Source: Marinilabiliaceae bacterium UBA5213 (lineage in GTDB: Bacteria > Bacteroidota > Bacteroidia > Bacteroidales > Marinilabiliaceae). Taken from it: a stretch of DNA of 29,857 bases. The stretch covers positions 1-29,857 of the forward strand of contig DHVH01000129.1 in the NCBI GenBank assembly GCA_002412555.1, read 5' to 3'. The number at the start of each line of letters is the position of its first letter. Position 1 is the stretch's first letter. Made by a program: the position numbers and the translations under genes. Of the stretch, positions 9,090 through 17,477 are shown one piece after another. The notes beneath the pieces are model-generated. The model did no database searches. It was given only the letters and a program-made list of their open reading frames with translations, and was not told the DNA's origin.

Positions 9090-9764
9090 ATGAAAAAGAT
9101 TACTCTTTTAATTGCGAGCTTATTTTTGGTGGTAGGCTTATCTGCACAAATTTTTGAGAACTTGTATCTTATTGGTGATGCAACTGCTGCAGGGTGGGAT
9201 AATAATAATCCTATTCAAGGAACGAAAGTTGAGGAAGGGGTTTTTACCTGGACCGCCACGCTTAATGCTCCTTCTCCTGACCAAAGGTTTAAATTCTTGA
9301 CCGAAGTTGGTACATGGATAAATACAATAACCTGCCAAATTACAGAAAATGGACATGAAACTGTTGTGTTGGGGCAGGAAATGGACCTATTCCTAAAAGG
9401 AGATCCATATGGAGGTTATGACAATGCATTTCAGGTTGAGACTACAGATCAATATAGAATTGATGTTGACCTGAATACCATGAAAATGACAATTATTGCT
9501 GCTTCCACAGTCGGCATCAGCACCATTTCGAAAGACGATGTTCCCTTTAAGGCGACCTCTATTGGTGGGGTGATTAATATTACCATGAGCGACGCTTCGA
9601 TGGTGGACAACTTCGAAGTTTATAACATTGCCGGAAGTATGGTTGCATCTAAAAGTAACGTTTCAAACCGTTTTTCAACAGACGCCCAATTAACTTCCGG
9701 TGTATATGTAGTTAAAGTGCGTAGCAATAACAAGGTTTATTCATCAAAAGTCATTGTAAGATAG
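9090..9764 (+). CDS. Small secreted SusF-like glycan-binding module with T9SS sorting domain
   Basis: A 224-residue protein: signal peptide (1-20, cleaved after SAQ), one SusE/F-type beta-sandwich (about 23-136, LYLIGDATAAGWD to NTMKMTI), then a type A T9SS sorting domain (about 148-224, ending KVYSSKVIVR). There is no catalytic domain. Its whole mature part is closely similar to the C-terminal 200 residues of the next gene product, so it looks like a free-standing copy of that enzyme's binding tail. It is likely a surface-attached or released mannan-binding protein. It lies 65 bases after the GH76 gene and is followed by terminator-like hairpins. The binding role is inferred from the domain family. 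Confidence 0.85.
   Translation: MKKITLLIASLFLVVGLSAQIFENLYLIGDATAAGWDNNNPIQGTKVEEGVFTWTATLNAPSPDQRFKFLTEVGTWINTITCQITENGHETVVLGQEMDLFLKGDPYGGYDNAFQVETTDQYRIDVDLNTMKMTIIAASTVGISTISKDDVPFKATSIGGVINITMSDASMVDNFEVYNIAGSMVASKSNVSNRFSTDAQLTSGVYVVKVRSNNKVYSSKVIVR
9162..9764 (+). repeat. Diverged module repeat, copy 1 (SusF-like + T9SS tail)
   Basis: Encodes the LYLIGDATAAGWD to VIVR segment that recurs at 10788-11408. Shared stretches include DNAFQVETT, YRID-DLNTMKM, DASMVD-FEVY-IAGS and VYSSKVIVR. The copies differ throughout at DNA level, so this is an old duplication and not an assembly error. Confidence 0.85.
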
Positions 9765-9808
9765 AGCTAAGCCTGATTTGGATGAAATGATCCTGTCAGA
9801 AGTTTGTG

Positions 9809-9874
9809 ATCCGGGCTTTCCCGGATTCTGAAATGAGAACAGGGGGGGCATGGCTTTTGTTGTGCCTCCCTTTT
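9809..9874 (+). terminator. Tandem hairpins with T-tract downstream of the small SusF-like gene
   Basis: A 7-bp GC-rich hairpin (9809-9815 with 9820-9826, loop CTTT) is followed by an 8-bp stem (9843-9850 with 9863-9870) that ends directly in TTTT (9871-9874). The second has the form of an intrinsic terminator. It includes a run of seven G (9842-9848). It would separate the small binding protein from the GH18-like gene. Confidence 0.65.
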
Positions 9875-9905
9875 AGAGACAGTTCCACAGTAAAATCTAA
9901 TATTT

Positions 9906-11408
9906 ATGGAAAATTCCAGACTTTTTGTAACTGTTATTGCTACTATCTTATTAATGGCTTTTGGTACCAGCCAGAGTAGCGCAATTAACGGTCCCGGGGT
10001 TTATGGCGGTGGACCATTTTACATTCAAAGAACAAGCTCCATTCCTAATCTGAGAGAATCTGGGTTTAAATGGGTTGTGGTATGGACCATCCATGTAATG
10101 AATCAAGATGGAGATTTGAATTTCAATGCAGAATTTCCTATTGTTGAAGATGGCACTTATGTGGGGAACAACCATTACCCCCATTTTGCTGACGACATGG
10201 CTTTACTTAAAACGGAACCGACTACCATTGAATGGATAGAGTTTGGATTGGCCGGTTGGGGCTCTCAGACATTTGGGATAATTCGAGATCTTATCAATGC
10301 TGAAGGAACCGGACCTGATTCCAAATTATATAAGAACTTTGCAGCCTTGAAAGCTGCTATACCAGAAATTGACGCCATAAGTTTTGATGATGAAGACTTT
10401 TATGACGAACCCTCTACTACTCAATTTGCTGTAATGCTGGCTGATTTAGGATACAAAGTCTCAATATGTCCCTATACCAACGCTGCGCACTGGCAAAATG
10501 TAGTTACCAATGTAAACGCTCAAAGACCTGGAACCATTGAGGATGTTCATGTACAATGTTATGCCGGTGGAGCTGGAAATAATCCATGTACCTGGGCAGG
10601 CTATTTTAGTAGCGAAATAAATATCATGCCTGGTGTAGAAAACAATTCAAATATGGCATCCCATATCTGGGCCTGGTATAATCAGTGTGGCATACCAAGC
10701 GGTTGGGTGTGGCTGTACGATAACTTCTATAGCAATTTAAGCACTATTCAAAGTCATGCAGCAGCCCTTGACAGACAAATTACCCAATTGTACCTGGTTG
10801 GTAATGGGACTGAAGTAGGATGGAATAATCAGAGCGATGTGACATTAACTAAAACTGGTGAAGGTCTGTTTACCTGGACGGGCACACTGATATCGCGTCA
10901 CGATACAAATAACGGTGAAACCAAACGTAGATTCAAGTTCTTAACCCAACATGGTCAATGGGATCCGGGTGTAACCTGTCGAACGGATGTTGATGGCCAC
11001 AAAATTATTACGCCAGGTGATGAAATGAACCTACAAGTTAGAGCACACGGTACTGAAGGGTTTGATAATGCTTTTCAGGTAGAGACTACAGGAGAATACA
11101 GGATTGATATAGACCTGAATACCATGAAGATGGTAATAAATGAAGCCACAGAAGTGGGCATCAACGATATTACTAAAAATGAATTGCCATTTACGATTAC
11201 CTCTAAGGATGGACGCATAAGTGTTGTTATGGATGATGCTTCTATGGTGGACTATTTCGAAGTTTATACGATAGCTGGAAGTCTGGTAGAATCAAAAAGT
11301 AGGGTGTCCAATCGTTTTTCAACCGATTCAAAATTAGGCTCTGGAATTTATATAATTAGGCTGCGTTCCAATAATAGGGTTTATTCTTCCAAGGTCATTG
11401 TAAGATAA
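9906..11408 (+). CDS. GH18-like (endo-beta-N-acetylglucosaminidase-like) secreted enzyme with SusF-like and T9SS domains
   Basis: A 500-residue protein: signal peptide (about 1-26), a TIM-barrel-like domain (about 27-290), a SusF-like module (about 295-410) and a T9SS type A tail (about 425-500). The barrel carries DAISFDDE at 156-163, which fits the GH18 pattern DxxDxDxE except that the first inner Asp is Ser159. Asp161 and the presumed acid Glu163 are kept. Later strands hold VHVQCYAGG (Tyr219, matching the GH18 QxY strand) and GWVWLYD (about 267-272, matching the strand-8 Trp). Endo H/F-type GH18 enzymes, which cut the GlcNAc-GlcNAc core of N-glycans, are common in mannose-glycan loci, so release of protein-linked mannan is a reasonable guess. 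A chitinase-like or inactive binding role cannot be excluded. Confidence 0.6.
   Translation: MENSRLFVTVIATILLMAFGTSQSSAINGPGVYGGGPFYIQRTSSIPNLRESGFKWVVVWTIHVMNQDGDLNFNAEFPIVEDGTYVGNNHYPHFADDMALLKTEPTTIEWIEFGLAGWGSQTFGIIRDLINAEGTGPDSKLYKNFAALKAAIPEIDAISFDDEDFYDEPSTTQFAVMLADLGYKVSICPYTNAAHWQNVVTNVNAQRPGTIEDVHVQCYAGGAGNNPCTWAGYFSSEINIMPGVENNSNMASHIWAWYNQCGIPSGWVWLYDNFYSNLSTIQSHAAALDRQITQLYLVGNGTEVGWNNQSDVTLTKTGEGLFTWTGTLISRHDTNNGETKRRFKFLTQHGQWDPGVTCRTDVDGHKIITPGDEMNLQVRAHGTEGFDNAFQVETTGEYRIDIDLNTMKMVINEATEVGINDITKNELPFTITSKDGRISVVMDDASMVDYFEVYTIAGSLVESKSRVSNRFSTDSKLGSGIYIIRLRSNNRVYSSKVIVR
10788..11408 (+). repeat. Diverged module repeat, copy 2 (SusF-like + T9SS tail)
   Basis: The partner of 9162-9764, here fused behind the GH18-like barrel. 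The closest similarity is in DNAFQVETT, the NTMKM strand and the sorting domain; the first part of the module has small insertions relative to copy 1. Confidence 0.85.
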
Positions 11409-11551
11409 ACCAACCATTTTTTTATGGAATGAAATTGTTTATTCACACCTATGAACCTCCCTTGTTGATTATTGAAAAAGCATTGGACAGTTTTTCTGGC
11501 CGGTAAAAAGTCAATAGCCACAAGGGCGTTTCATGCAACAAATTATATTTT

Positions 11552-13033
11552 ATGAACTCAAAAATTGGAAGAAGGGGTTTCCTTCAAAAAAGCGGTGTAG
11601 CTGCCGTAGGTTTAAGTGTCTTGCCCAAGGTTGCTTTTGGTAGCCAACCTGCCCAGGCAGCTAGTAGAGCTGCGGGCGACAAGCTTCGAATTGTCGGTGT
11701 TGGTGTAGGCGGACGTGGGTTTGCTGTACTTAAAAACCTGGAAAGTCAAGAGATTGTGGGGCTGTGCGACGTGGATCACCGCTACGCTAAAGGCTGCTTC
11801 GACTACTTTCCTAAAGCCAAGAAGTATTGGGACTGGCGAAAAATGTTCGATGAGATGGGCGATCAGTTTGATGCTGTAATGGTAGCTACTGCTGATCATA
11901 CGCATGCCATTATTGCAGCCACAGCCATTACAATGGGTAAACATGTTTATGTTGAAAAACCACTTACCCATACCGTTTATGAATCACGCTTGTTGACCAA
12001 ATTGGCGGAAAAACATCAGGTAGCAACCCAAATGGGTAACCAGGGTGCATCTCTTGAGGACGTTTCACTGGTAAAAGAATGGATTCAGAATGGTGAAATA
12101 GGTGAAGTTACCCGCGTGGAAGCTTTTACCGACAGACCTATCTGGCCACAAGGCTTAAACACGCCTACGCAGGGACAATGGGTGCCTGACTATCTGAATT
12201 GGGATTTATTTGTGGGACCTGCAAAAATGCGCCCTTTCAATGAAATTTACACGCCCTGGAATTTCCGTGGCTGGTGGGATTATGGTACCGGTGCCCTTGG
12301 TGATATGGCCTGCCACGTTTTACACCCTGTATTTAAGGGGCTTAATCTGGGATATCCTACCAAAGTGCAGGGTAGCTCAACCTTACTGCTCAACGATTCA
12401 GCACCGGTGGCCCAGAAAGTTCAATTGACCTTCCCCAAACGTGCTAAAGCAGGTAAAGTAAACATGCCCGAAGTGGATGTGCATTGGTACGATGGTGGTT
12501 TGCAGCCTTTGAAACCTGACAACTGGCCAGAGGGAAAAGATATGAATGTACATGGTGGTGGTGTTCTTTTCTATGGTACCAAAGATATATTGCACGTAGG
12601 CTGCTATGGGCGCGATCCATGGCTTTTGTCGGGAAGAAAACCCAATGCCCCTAAAACGGAACGTAGAATCAGCTTGAGTCATGAAATGGACTGGGTAAGG
12701 GCTTGCAAGGAAACGCCCGCTAACCGTGTGCAACCAGCTTCTGCCTTCCATGAAGCAGGGCCATTTAATGAAATGGTGGTAATGGGCGTACTGGCCGTCA
12801 GGTTACAAAGTCTGAATAAAGAGCTCCACTGGGATGGGGTAAACATGCGTTTCACCAATATCAATGATGACGAAACCATTCGGACTGTGGTGGCAGACGG
12901 CTTTGAAATTAAAGATGGACATCCGACTTTTGCGAAAACGTGGACGGACCCTGTCAAGGCTAAAGATTTTGCTGCAGAGTTGATCAAGCATACTTACCGG
13001 AATGGCTGGAAACTGCCTGAAATGCCCAAGTAG
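11552..13033 (+). CDS. Tat-exported Gfo/Idh/MocA-family oxidoreductase
   Basis: A 493-residue protein with a twin-arginine signal (GRRGFLQKSG, Arg7-Arg8, then a hydrophobic stretch to about 30). The Rossmann-fold nucleotide motif GVGVGGRG lies at 49-56, family motif VEKP at 134-137 with the catalytic-type Lys136, and GALGDMACHV contributes Asp251 and His255. Tat export implies folding with bound NAD(P) before transfer to the periplasm. Relatives include GH109-type glycosidases and sugar C3-dehydrogenases that make or use 3-keto-glycosides. The next gene is a DUF1080 protein, a pairing that favours the 3-keto route. Substrate is not deducible from the sequence. Its role in a mannan locus is inferred only from position. 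Confidence 0.88.
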   Translation: MNSKIGRRGFLQKSGVAAVGLSVLPKVAFGSQPAQAASRAAGDKLRIVGVGVGGRGFAVLKNLESQEIVGLCDVDHRYAKGCFDYFPKAKKYWDWRKMFDEMGDQFDAVMVATADHTHAIIAATAITMGKHVYVEKPLTHTVYESRLLTKLAEKHQVATQMGNQGASLEDVSLVKEWIQNGEIGEVTRVEAFTDRPIWPQGLNTPTQGQWVPDYLNWDLFVGPAKMRPFNEIYTPWNFRGWWDYGTGALGDMACHVLHPVFKGLNLGYPTKVQGSSTLLLNDSAPVAQKVQLTFPKRAKAGKVNMPEVDVHWYDGGLQPLKPDNWPEGKDMNVHGGGVLFYGTKDILHVGCYGRDPWLLSGRKPNAPKTERRISLSHEMDWVRACKETPANRVQPASAFHEAGPFNEMVVMGVLAVRLQSLNKELHWDGVNMRFTNINDDETIRTVVADGFEIKDGHPTFAKTWTDPVKAKDFAAELIKHTYRNGWKLPEMPK

Positions 13034-13051
13034 CATTCTCCAAATTTAAAA

Positions 13052-13094
13052 ACAAGGCTTGTCTTTGATCTATTAAGTCAAAGACAAGCCTTGT
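13052..13094. terminator. Perfect 17-bp hairpin between oxidoreductase and DUF1080 genes
   Basis: 13052-13068 pairs perfectly with 13078-13094 around a 9-base loop, 18 bases after the oxidoreductase stop. Downstream on the + strand is AAAAATTTAATT rather than a clean U-tract. On the - strand the hairpin would be followed by TTTTAAATTT. It is probably a terminator or a partial-termination/processing hairpin. Confidence 0.6.
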
Positions 13095-13133
13095 AAAAAT
13101 TTAATTATTAATCCCGAAATAAACTATTTTACA

Positions 13134-13901
13134 ATGAAGATTAAAAATGTATTGTTTTTGATGCCCGTCATAGGGGTATCCATAGTGATGGCTTGCGGAC
13201 CAGCTGCACCCAAAGAAACACCTCTTAATGCCTTGTCAGACACAGAGCAGGCAGAAGGCTGGGTATTACTCTTTGATGGCGAGACTTTCGACGGATGGCG
13301 TGGCTATAACCGTAAGGATGTGCCCTCGGCGTGGAGCATCGATGATGATGCTGTTAAAATAAGCGGCTCAGGAGCCGGTGAGGCCGGTGCTGCTGATGGT
13401 GGCGATATCATATTCGACCAGAAATTTCAGAATTTTGAGCTGAAATTCGACTGGAAGGTTTCTAAAGGCGGTAACAGTGGCATCTTTTATCTGGCTCAGG
13501 AGATTGAATCATTGCCTATTTGGCGCTCTTCTCCGGAATATCAGATTCTAGACAATGTTAATCATTTGGATGCCCGTCTTGGTGTGGATAACAACCGCCA
13601 ATCAGCTTCTTTGTATGATTTGATTCCGGCCAAGCCACAAAATTCAAAACCTTTTGGTGAGTGGAATACTGGCAGCATCGTTGTTTATAAAGGTACCGTG
13701 CTTCATTATCAAAATGAAGAATTGGTTCTGGAATACCACCTTTGGACACCTGAGTGGGAAGAAATGATTGCCGGAAGTAAATTTGCCGGTTGGGAAGAAT
13801 TTATCAATGCCGGTGGTGCCGATCGCAATGGTTTCATTGGTCTGCAAGATCATGGCGACGATGTTTGGTTCCGCAATATCAAATTGAAGGAATTGAAATA
13901 G
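13134..13901 (+). CDS. DUF1080 (3-keto-disaccharide hydrolase-like) lipoprotein
   Basis: A 255-residue protein with lipobox VMAC (Cys21) and one concanavalin-like beta-jelly-roll of the DUF1080 family. Landmarks are LLFDGETFDGWRGY (about 45-58), GGNSGIFYL, PEYQILDN and a closing GFIGLQDHGDDVWFRNIKL. Family members studied so far act on 3-keto-glucosides, splitting the glycosidic bond after a partner dehydrogenase has oxidised C3. The immediately upstream Tat-exported Gfo/Idh/MocA protein would be such a partner, and both are expected in the periplasm. It is the last + strand gene before the convergent terminator. The family assignment is secure; the activity here is inferred. Confidence 0.88.
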   Translation: MKIKNVLFLMPVIGVSIVMACGPAAPKETPLNALSDTEQAEGWVLLFDGETFDGWRGYNRKDVPSAWSIDDDAVKISGSGAGEAGAADGGDIIFDQKFQNFELKFDWKVSKGGNSGIFYLAQEIESLPIWRSSPEYQILDNVNHLDARLGVDNNRQSASLYDLIPAKPQNSKPFGEWNTGSIVVYKGTVLHYQNEELVLEYHLWTPEWEEMIAGSKFAGWEEFINAGGADRNGFIGLQDHGDDVWFRNIKLKELK

Positions 13902-13931
13902 TTCCGCTTATTGGATCGGAATCAATATTTA

Positions 13932-13960
13932 AATCCCGAATGGCATAGCCATTCGGGATT
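13932..13960. terminator. Bidirectional terminator between convergent loci
   Basis: A perfect 13-bp stem (13932-13944 with 13948-13960) with a 3-base loop is followed on the + strand by GTTATTTTGT and on the - strand by TTAAATATT. It lies between the DUF1080 stop (13901) and the facing GH43 stop (14010), so it can end transcripts from both sides. Confidence 0.85.
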
Positions 13961-14009
13961 GTTATTTTGTAGCTGCGTTGATCCGCAAAGCATTTGTGTT
14001 TCCTCGCAA

Positions 14010-15002
14010 TCATGGGCATTTCAGAGGATTTGACTCAACTCCCTTAAACGATATTTCAACCGGTATAATAAATCCCTCATCATCAAAATACATACGATCA
14101 ATACAAGTAACCCGGTGGTTAGCGTTGGTCTCTGACAAGGGCCGACGGTGATAAACGATATACCAATCATCCTTTTCAGGTGTGCGTAGAATGGAATGAT
14201 GTCCGGCTCCGGTAGCCACTTCAGGATTCTGTTCCAATATTACGCCAATGCGCTCGAACGGTCCTAAAGGACTGTCAGAAATTGCATAAGCTACCTTGTA
14301 ATGAGGTCCTCCCCACCCGCCTTCTGACCACATAAAATAATATTTTCCATTCCTTTTAAACATGCAGGGCCCTTCAACATAACTTTCGGGCGTTACTTCT
14401 TTATACATTTCACCATCCGGGAAGGGCTCCAATCCTGTAAAATCAGCGTTTAACTTTACCACATTGCAGTGGCCCCAACCACCATAATACATGTAATAGG
14501 TGCTATCATTTTCTTTGAAGACAAACTGGTCGATAGGTTGTGCTCCATTTACGATTTCATTGATCAAAGGCTTCCCCAGGACATCCTTATAGGGCCCTTG
14601 AGGTTGAGAACTAACCGAAACACCAATACCTCCAACTTGTCCTTCATGCACATCATTGGCTGCAAAAAACAAATAATACTTGTCCTCCTTCTCGATAACG
14701 CCCGGCGCCCACATGGCACTATCGGCCCAAACAACTTCAGCGGTATCAATAATGCGTTCATGACGCGTCCAATTGACCAAATCCGGAGATGAAAAGCAAT
14801 CCAGAAAAACCTGCTTTTTATATACATCAGAATAGGTGGGAAAAATCCAGTATTGATTGTCATAAATAATAGCTTCGGGGTCGGCATACCAACCTTCAAA
14901 CACGGGGTTTCCGGAATAGGCCTTTTCAGTTACGGTTGCCCTATTGGCACAACCAACAACCGAAAGCATTACAAACAATGCCAACAGATTCTTTATCATC
15001 AT
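14010..15002 (-). CDS. GH43 five-bladed beta-propeller glycosidase, lipoprotein
   Basis: A 330-residue protein with lipobox VVGC (Cys18). It shows the three GH43 acidic residues in order: the general base in WYADPEAI (Asp41), the pKa-modulating Asp in QPIDQF (Asp158) and the general acid in YVEGP (Glu210). Other landmarks are FSSPDLVNWT and MWAPGV. GH43 enzymes are inverting arabinofuranosidases, xylosidases, galactanases and, in some subfamilies, beta-galactofuranosidases. The subfamily cannot be fixed by eye. It is the last gene of the - strand block, 5 bases after GH92, so it probably trims a side chain of the same glycan. Anchored in a membrane, likely facing the periplasm. Confidence 0.9.
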   Translation of the reverse strand: MMIKNLLALFVMLSVVGCANRATVTEKAYSGNPVFEGWYADPEAIIYDNQYWIFPTYSDVYKKQVFLDCFSSPDLVNWTRHERIIDTAEVVWADSAMWAPGVIEKEDKYYLFFAANDVHEGQVGGIGVSVSSQPQGPYKDVLGKPLINEIVNGAQPIDQFVFKENDSTYYMYYGGWGHCNVVKLNADFTGLEPFPDGEMYKEVTPESYVEGPCMFKRNGKYYFMWSEGGWGGPHYKVAYAISDSPLGPFERIGVILEQNPEVATGAGHHSILRTPEKDDWYIVYHRRPLSETNANHRVTCIDRMYFDDEGFIIPVEISFKGVESNPLKCP

Positions 15003-15007
15003 TTTAT

Positions 15008-17335
15008 TCAGTTTTTGTTTTGATCACTGGAAAAGGAATAAGGAAAAGATGCTGGATTAGTCCCACGCTCTTTATTGGGCGTTTCGCTCATTTTAAACTC
15101 CAGATGTGCGCCATCCATTAATTCATAATAGTTGACATAATTCTTATCCCAAAGTTTACCATTAAAATACATTTTATTGATATACCGATGGCTGGCACTG
15201 TTCTCAGGAGCAGAGATGGTTATTCGATTTCCGCTCTCCAGTTCTAAGGTCATTTTTGGAAACAAAGGAGCGCCCAATACATACTGGTCACTCCCCGGAG
15301 TAACCGGGTAGAAACCCATGGAACTAAATACATACCAGGCCGAAGTCTGTCCATTGTCTTCATCGCCACAATACCCATCGGGATGGGGTGTGTACATTCT
15401 GTTCAACACTTCCCTAATCCAATATTGTGCTTTCCAGGGTTCCCCGGCATAATTGTATAAATAAATCATGTGCTGAATGGGTTGGTTACCATGTGCATAT
15501 TGCCCCATATTCATGATCTGCATTTCCCGTATTTCGTGAATAGGGAATCCGTAATAGCTGTCGTCAAAATCAGGAGGCATGACAAACACCGAATCCAACA
15601 TCTTGACAAAAGCCCTATCTCCTCCCATCAGATTCTTTAAACCTTCAACATCATGGAAAACGGACCACGTATAGTGCCAACTGTTTCCTTCTGTAAAAGC
15701 ATCACCCCACTTGAGTGGATTAAATGGCGACTGAAAGGATCCGTCTTTGTTTTTCCCACGCATTAAATTCGTTTCTGCATCGAATAGTTTGCGGTAGTTT
15801 TGACTCCGCTCCTTAAAACGCTGAATTTCGCGTTTGGGTCTGTTCAATTCCTGCGCCAACTTCCAGATAGTCCAATCGGCAAAGGCATATTCAAGCGACC
15901 GGGCCGCACTTTCATTGATGCCTACGTCATAGGGAACATATCCCAGTTTGTTATAATACTGATGCCCTAAACGACCAGTGGCTTCGACATTGGGATGCAC
16001 GTTTTCGGTTCCATGCAACACAGCTTCATAAAGTGTTTCTATATCGTAACCGCGTAATCCTTTCAAGTAGGCATCCGCAACCAGAGTTGCCGAATTATTG
16101 CCAATCATCACGGAACGGTGTCCCGGACTGGCCCACTCAGGTAGAAAACCACTCTCCTTATAGGTGTTCACCAATCCAGCCTGGATCTTCTCGTTCAACG
16201 AAGGATACATTAGGTTAAAAAAGGGAAATACGGCACGGAAGGTATCCCAAAAACCATTGTCGGTAAACATATACCCGGGTAAAACCTCTCCATTGTAGGG
16301 ACTATAGTGAACTATTTCTCCCTCAGCGTTATACTCATAAAATTTTCGCGGAAAAAGCAGAGTGCGGTATAAAGTAGAATAAAACGTACGCGTTTCATCC
16401 ATTGAACCACCTTCAACAATGATCCGGCCAAGCTCTTTATTCCAAACATCCCGGCCTTTGGCTTTCACGGTCTCGAAATCATCAACACCAATTTCTTCCA
16501 GATTGAGATCAGCCTGCTCGTGACTAATAAAAGAAGATGCTACCCGGGCGTTAACCACCTCCCCTTTTTTAGTTGCAAATCCAATAACTGCGCCAGCGTG
16601 CTCTCCGCTCATTTCTTTCTTGTTTTCGCTTAGCTGATCTTTGTCCCATACAGCAAAGTATTCGATTGTTTTGTCAAACTCTATCACAAAATAATTTTTG
16701 AAATTATCTGGAACTCCGCCACTATTGCGGGTGGAATAACCAATGACTTTATTGGAGCCAGGAATGATTTTCACATACGAGCCTTGGTCAAACGCATCAA
16801 TAACAACATAGGAAGTGTCTCTCTCAGGAAAGGTAAACCGAAAACGAACAGCCCGCTCTGTGGTAGTAAATTCAGCAGTAACGTCATATTCTGCCAGATA
16901 AACACTATAGTAATGGGGCATTGCCGTCTCTGCCTTGTGAGAGAACCAACTGGCTCTGTCATCTTCGGTAAATTTTAAGACTCCGGTAACGGGCATTAAA
17001 GAGAAATTACCATAATCATTCATCCACGGACTGGGTTGATGCGTTTGCTTAAAACCTCTAATCTTATCGGCACTATAGGCATATTGCCACCCATCTCCCA
17101 TTTTTGCTGTCTGAGGTGTCCAGAAATTCATTCCCCAAGGCAATGCAATGGCGGGATATGTATTACCATTTGACAAACTAAACTTTGAATCGGTACCCAT
17201 TAAAGGATTGACGTATTCAATCGGTTCTAAAGATGATGCACTGGTTTTTTGCCCTGAAAGACTTAAACTCAAAGACAAAAGCAAACCCGTAAATACTAAA
17301 AGAATTCTAAGGTAGGTATTCATTATGTAAGGCAT
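15008..17335 (-). CDS. GH92 alpha-mannosidase, predicted alpha-1,2-specific
   Basis: A 775-residue Ca2+-dependent exo-alpha-mannosidase with a signal peptide (LSLSLSLSG near 21-28). Starts at 17335 or at the in-frame ATG 17323 (Met5) are both possible. Compared from memory with the B. thetaiotaomicron GH92 BT3990, all key residues fall at a constant offset of +16: acid Glu549 (EGNSWHYTW; Glu533), base Asp658 and Asp660 (GDEDNGQ; Asp642/Asp644), and the +1-site Trp104, His600 and Glu601 (Trp88, His584, Glu585). Those last three are associated with alpha-1,2 specificity. It probably removes the alpha-1,2-mannose branches that block the backbone enzymes. Full length for the family. There are 142 bases, including a hairpin, between it and the GH2 gene upstream. 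Confidence 0.94.
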   Translation of the reverse strand: MPYIMNTYLRILLVFTGLLLSLSLSLSGQKTSASSLEPIEYVNPLMGTDSKFSLSNGNTYPAIALPWGMNFWTPQTAKMGDGWQYAYSADKIRGFKQTHQPSPWMNDYGNFSLMPVTGVLKFTEDDRASWFSHKAETAMPHYYSVYLAEYDVTAEFTTTERAVRFRFTFPERDTSYVVIDAFDQGSYVKIIPGSNKVIGYSTRNSGGVPDNFKNYFVIEFDKTIEYFAVWDKDQLSENKKEMSGEHAGAVIGFATKKGEVVNARVASSFISHEQADLNLEEIGVDDFETVKAKGRDVWNKELGRIIVEGGSMDETRTFYSTLYRTLLFPRKFYEYNAEGEIVHYSPYNGEVLPGYMFTDNGFWDTFRAVFPFFNLMYPSLNEKIQAGLVNTYKESGFLPEWASPGHRSVMIGNNSATLVADAYLKGLRGYDIETLYEAVLHGTENVHPNVEATGRLGHQYYNKLGYVPYDVGINESAARSLEYAFADWTIWKLAQELNRPKREIQRFKERSQNYRKLFDAETNLMRGKNKDGSFQSPFNPLKWGDAFTEGNSWHYTWSVFHDVEGLKNLMGGDRAFVKMLDSVFVMPPDFDDSYYGFPIHEIREMQIMNMGQYAHGNQPIQHMIYLYNYAGEPWKAQYWIREVLNRMYTPHPDGYCGDEDNGQTSAWYVFSSMGFYPVTPGSDQYVLGAPLFPKMTLELESGNRITISAPENSASHRYINKMYFNGKLWDKNYVNYYELMDGAHLEFKMSETPNKERGTNPASFPYSFSSDQNKN

Positions 17336-17369
17336 ATATACTTGAACAATACTTATAGTCAGTTTAATG

Positions 17370-17416
17370 GTTTAGTGTTAAAAGAGCCGACACCGTTGAC
17401 TCTTTTAACACTAAAC
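17370..17416. terminator. 17-bp hairpin between GH2 and GH92
   Basis: 17370-17386 pairs perfectly with 17400-17416 around a 13-base loop. No clean U-tract follows on either strand, so it is more likely a partial terminator or mRNA-processing/stability element inside the - strand block. Confidence 0.5.
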
Positions 17417-17477
17417 GGCAATTATAGGAAAGGGACTGCTTTATAGCAATAACAAATCAGCTATCCTTTCCAATTAA

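Noticed and set aside
12398..13036. Overlapping open frames of about 77-117 codons on the - strand under the oxidoreductase gene
   Set aside because: They overlap one another in the antisense of a well-supported gene and encode nothing recognisable.
13052..13094. CRISPR or small-RNA gene at the perfect hairpin
   Set aside because: A single stem-loop with no repeat series and no promoter-like sequence; it fits a terminator or processing hairpin.
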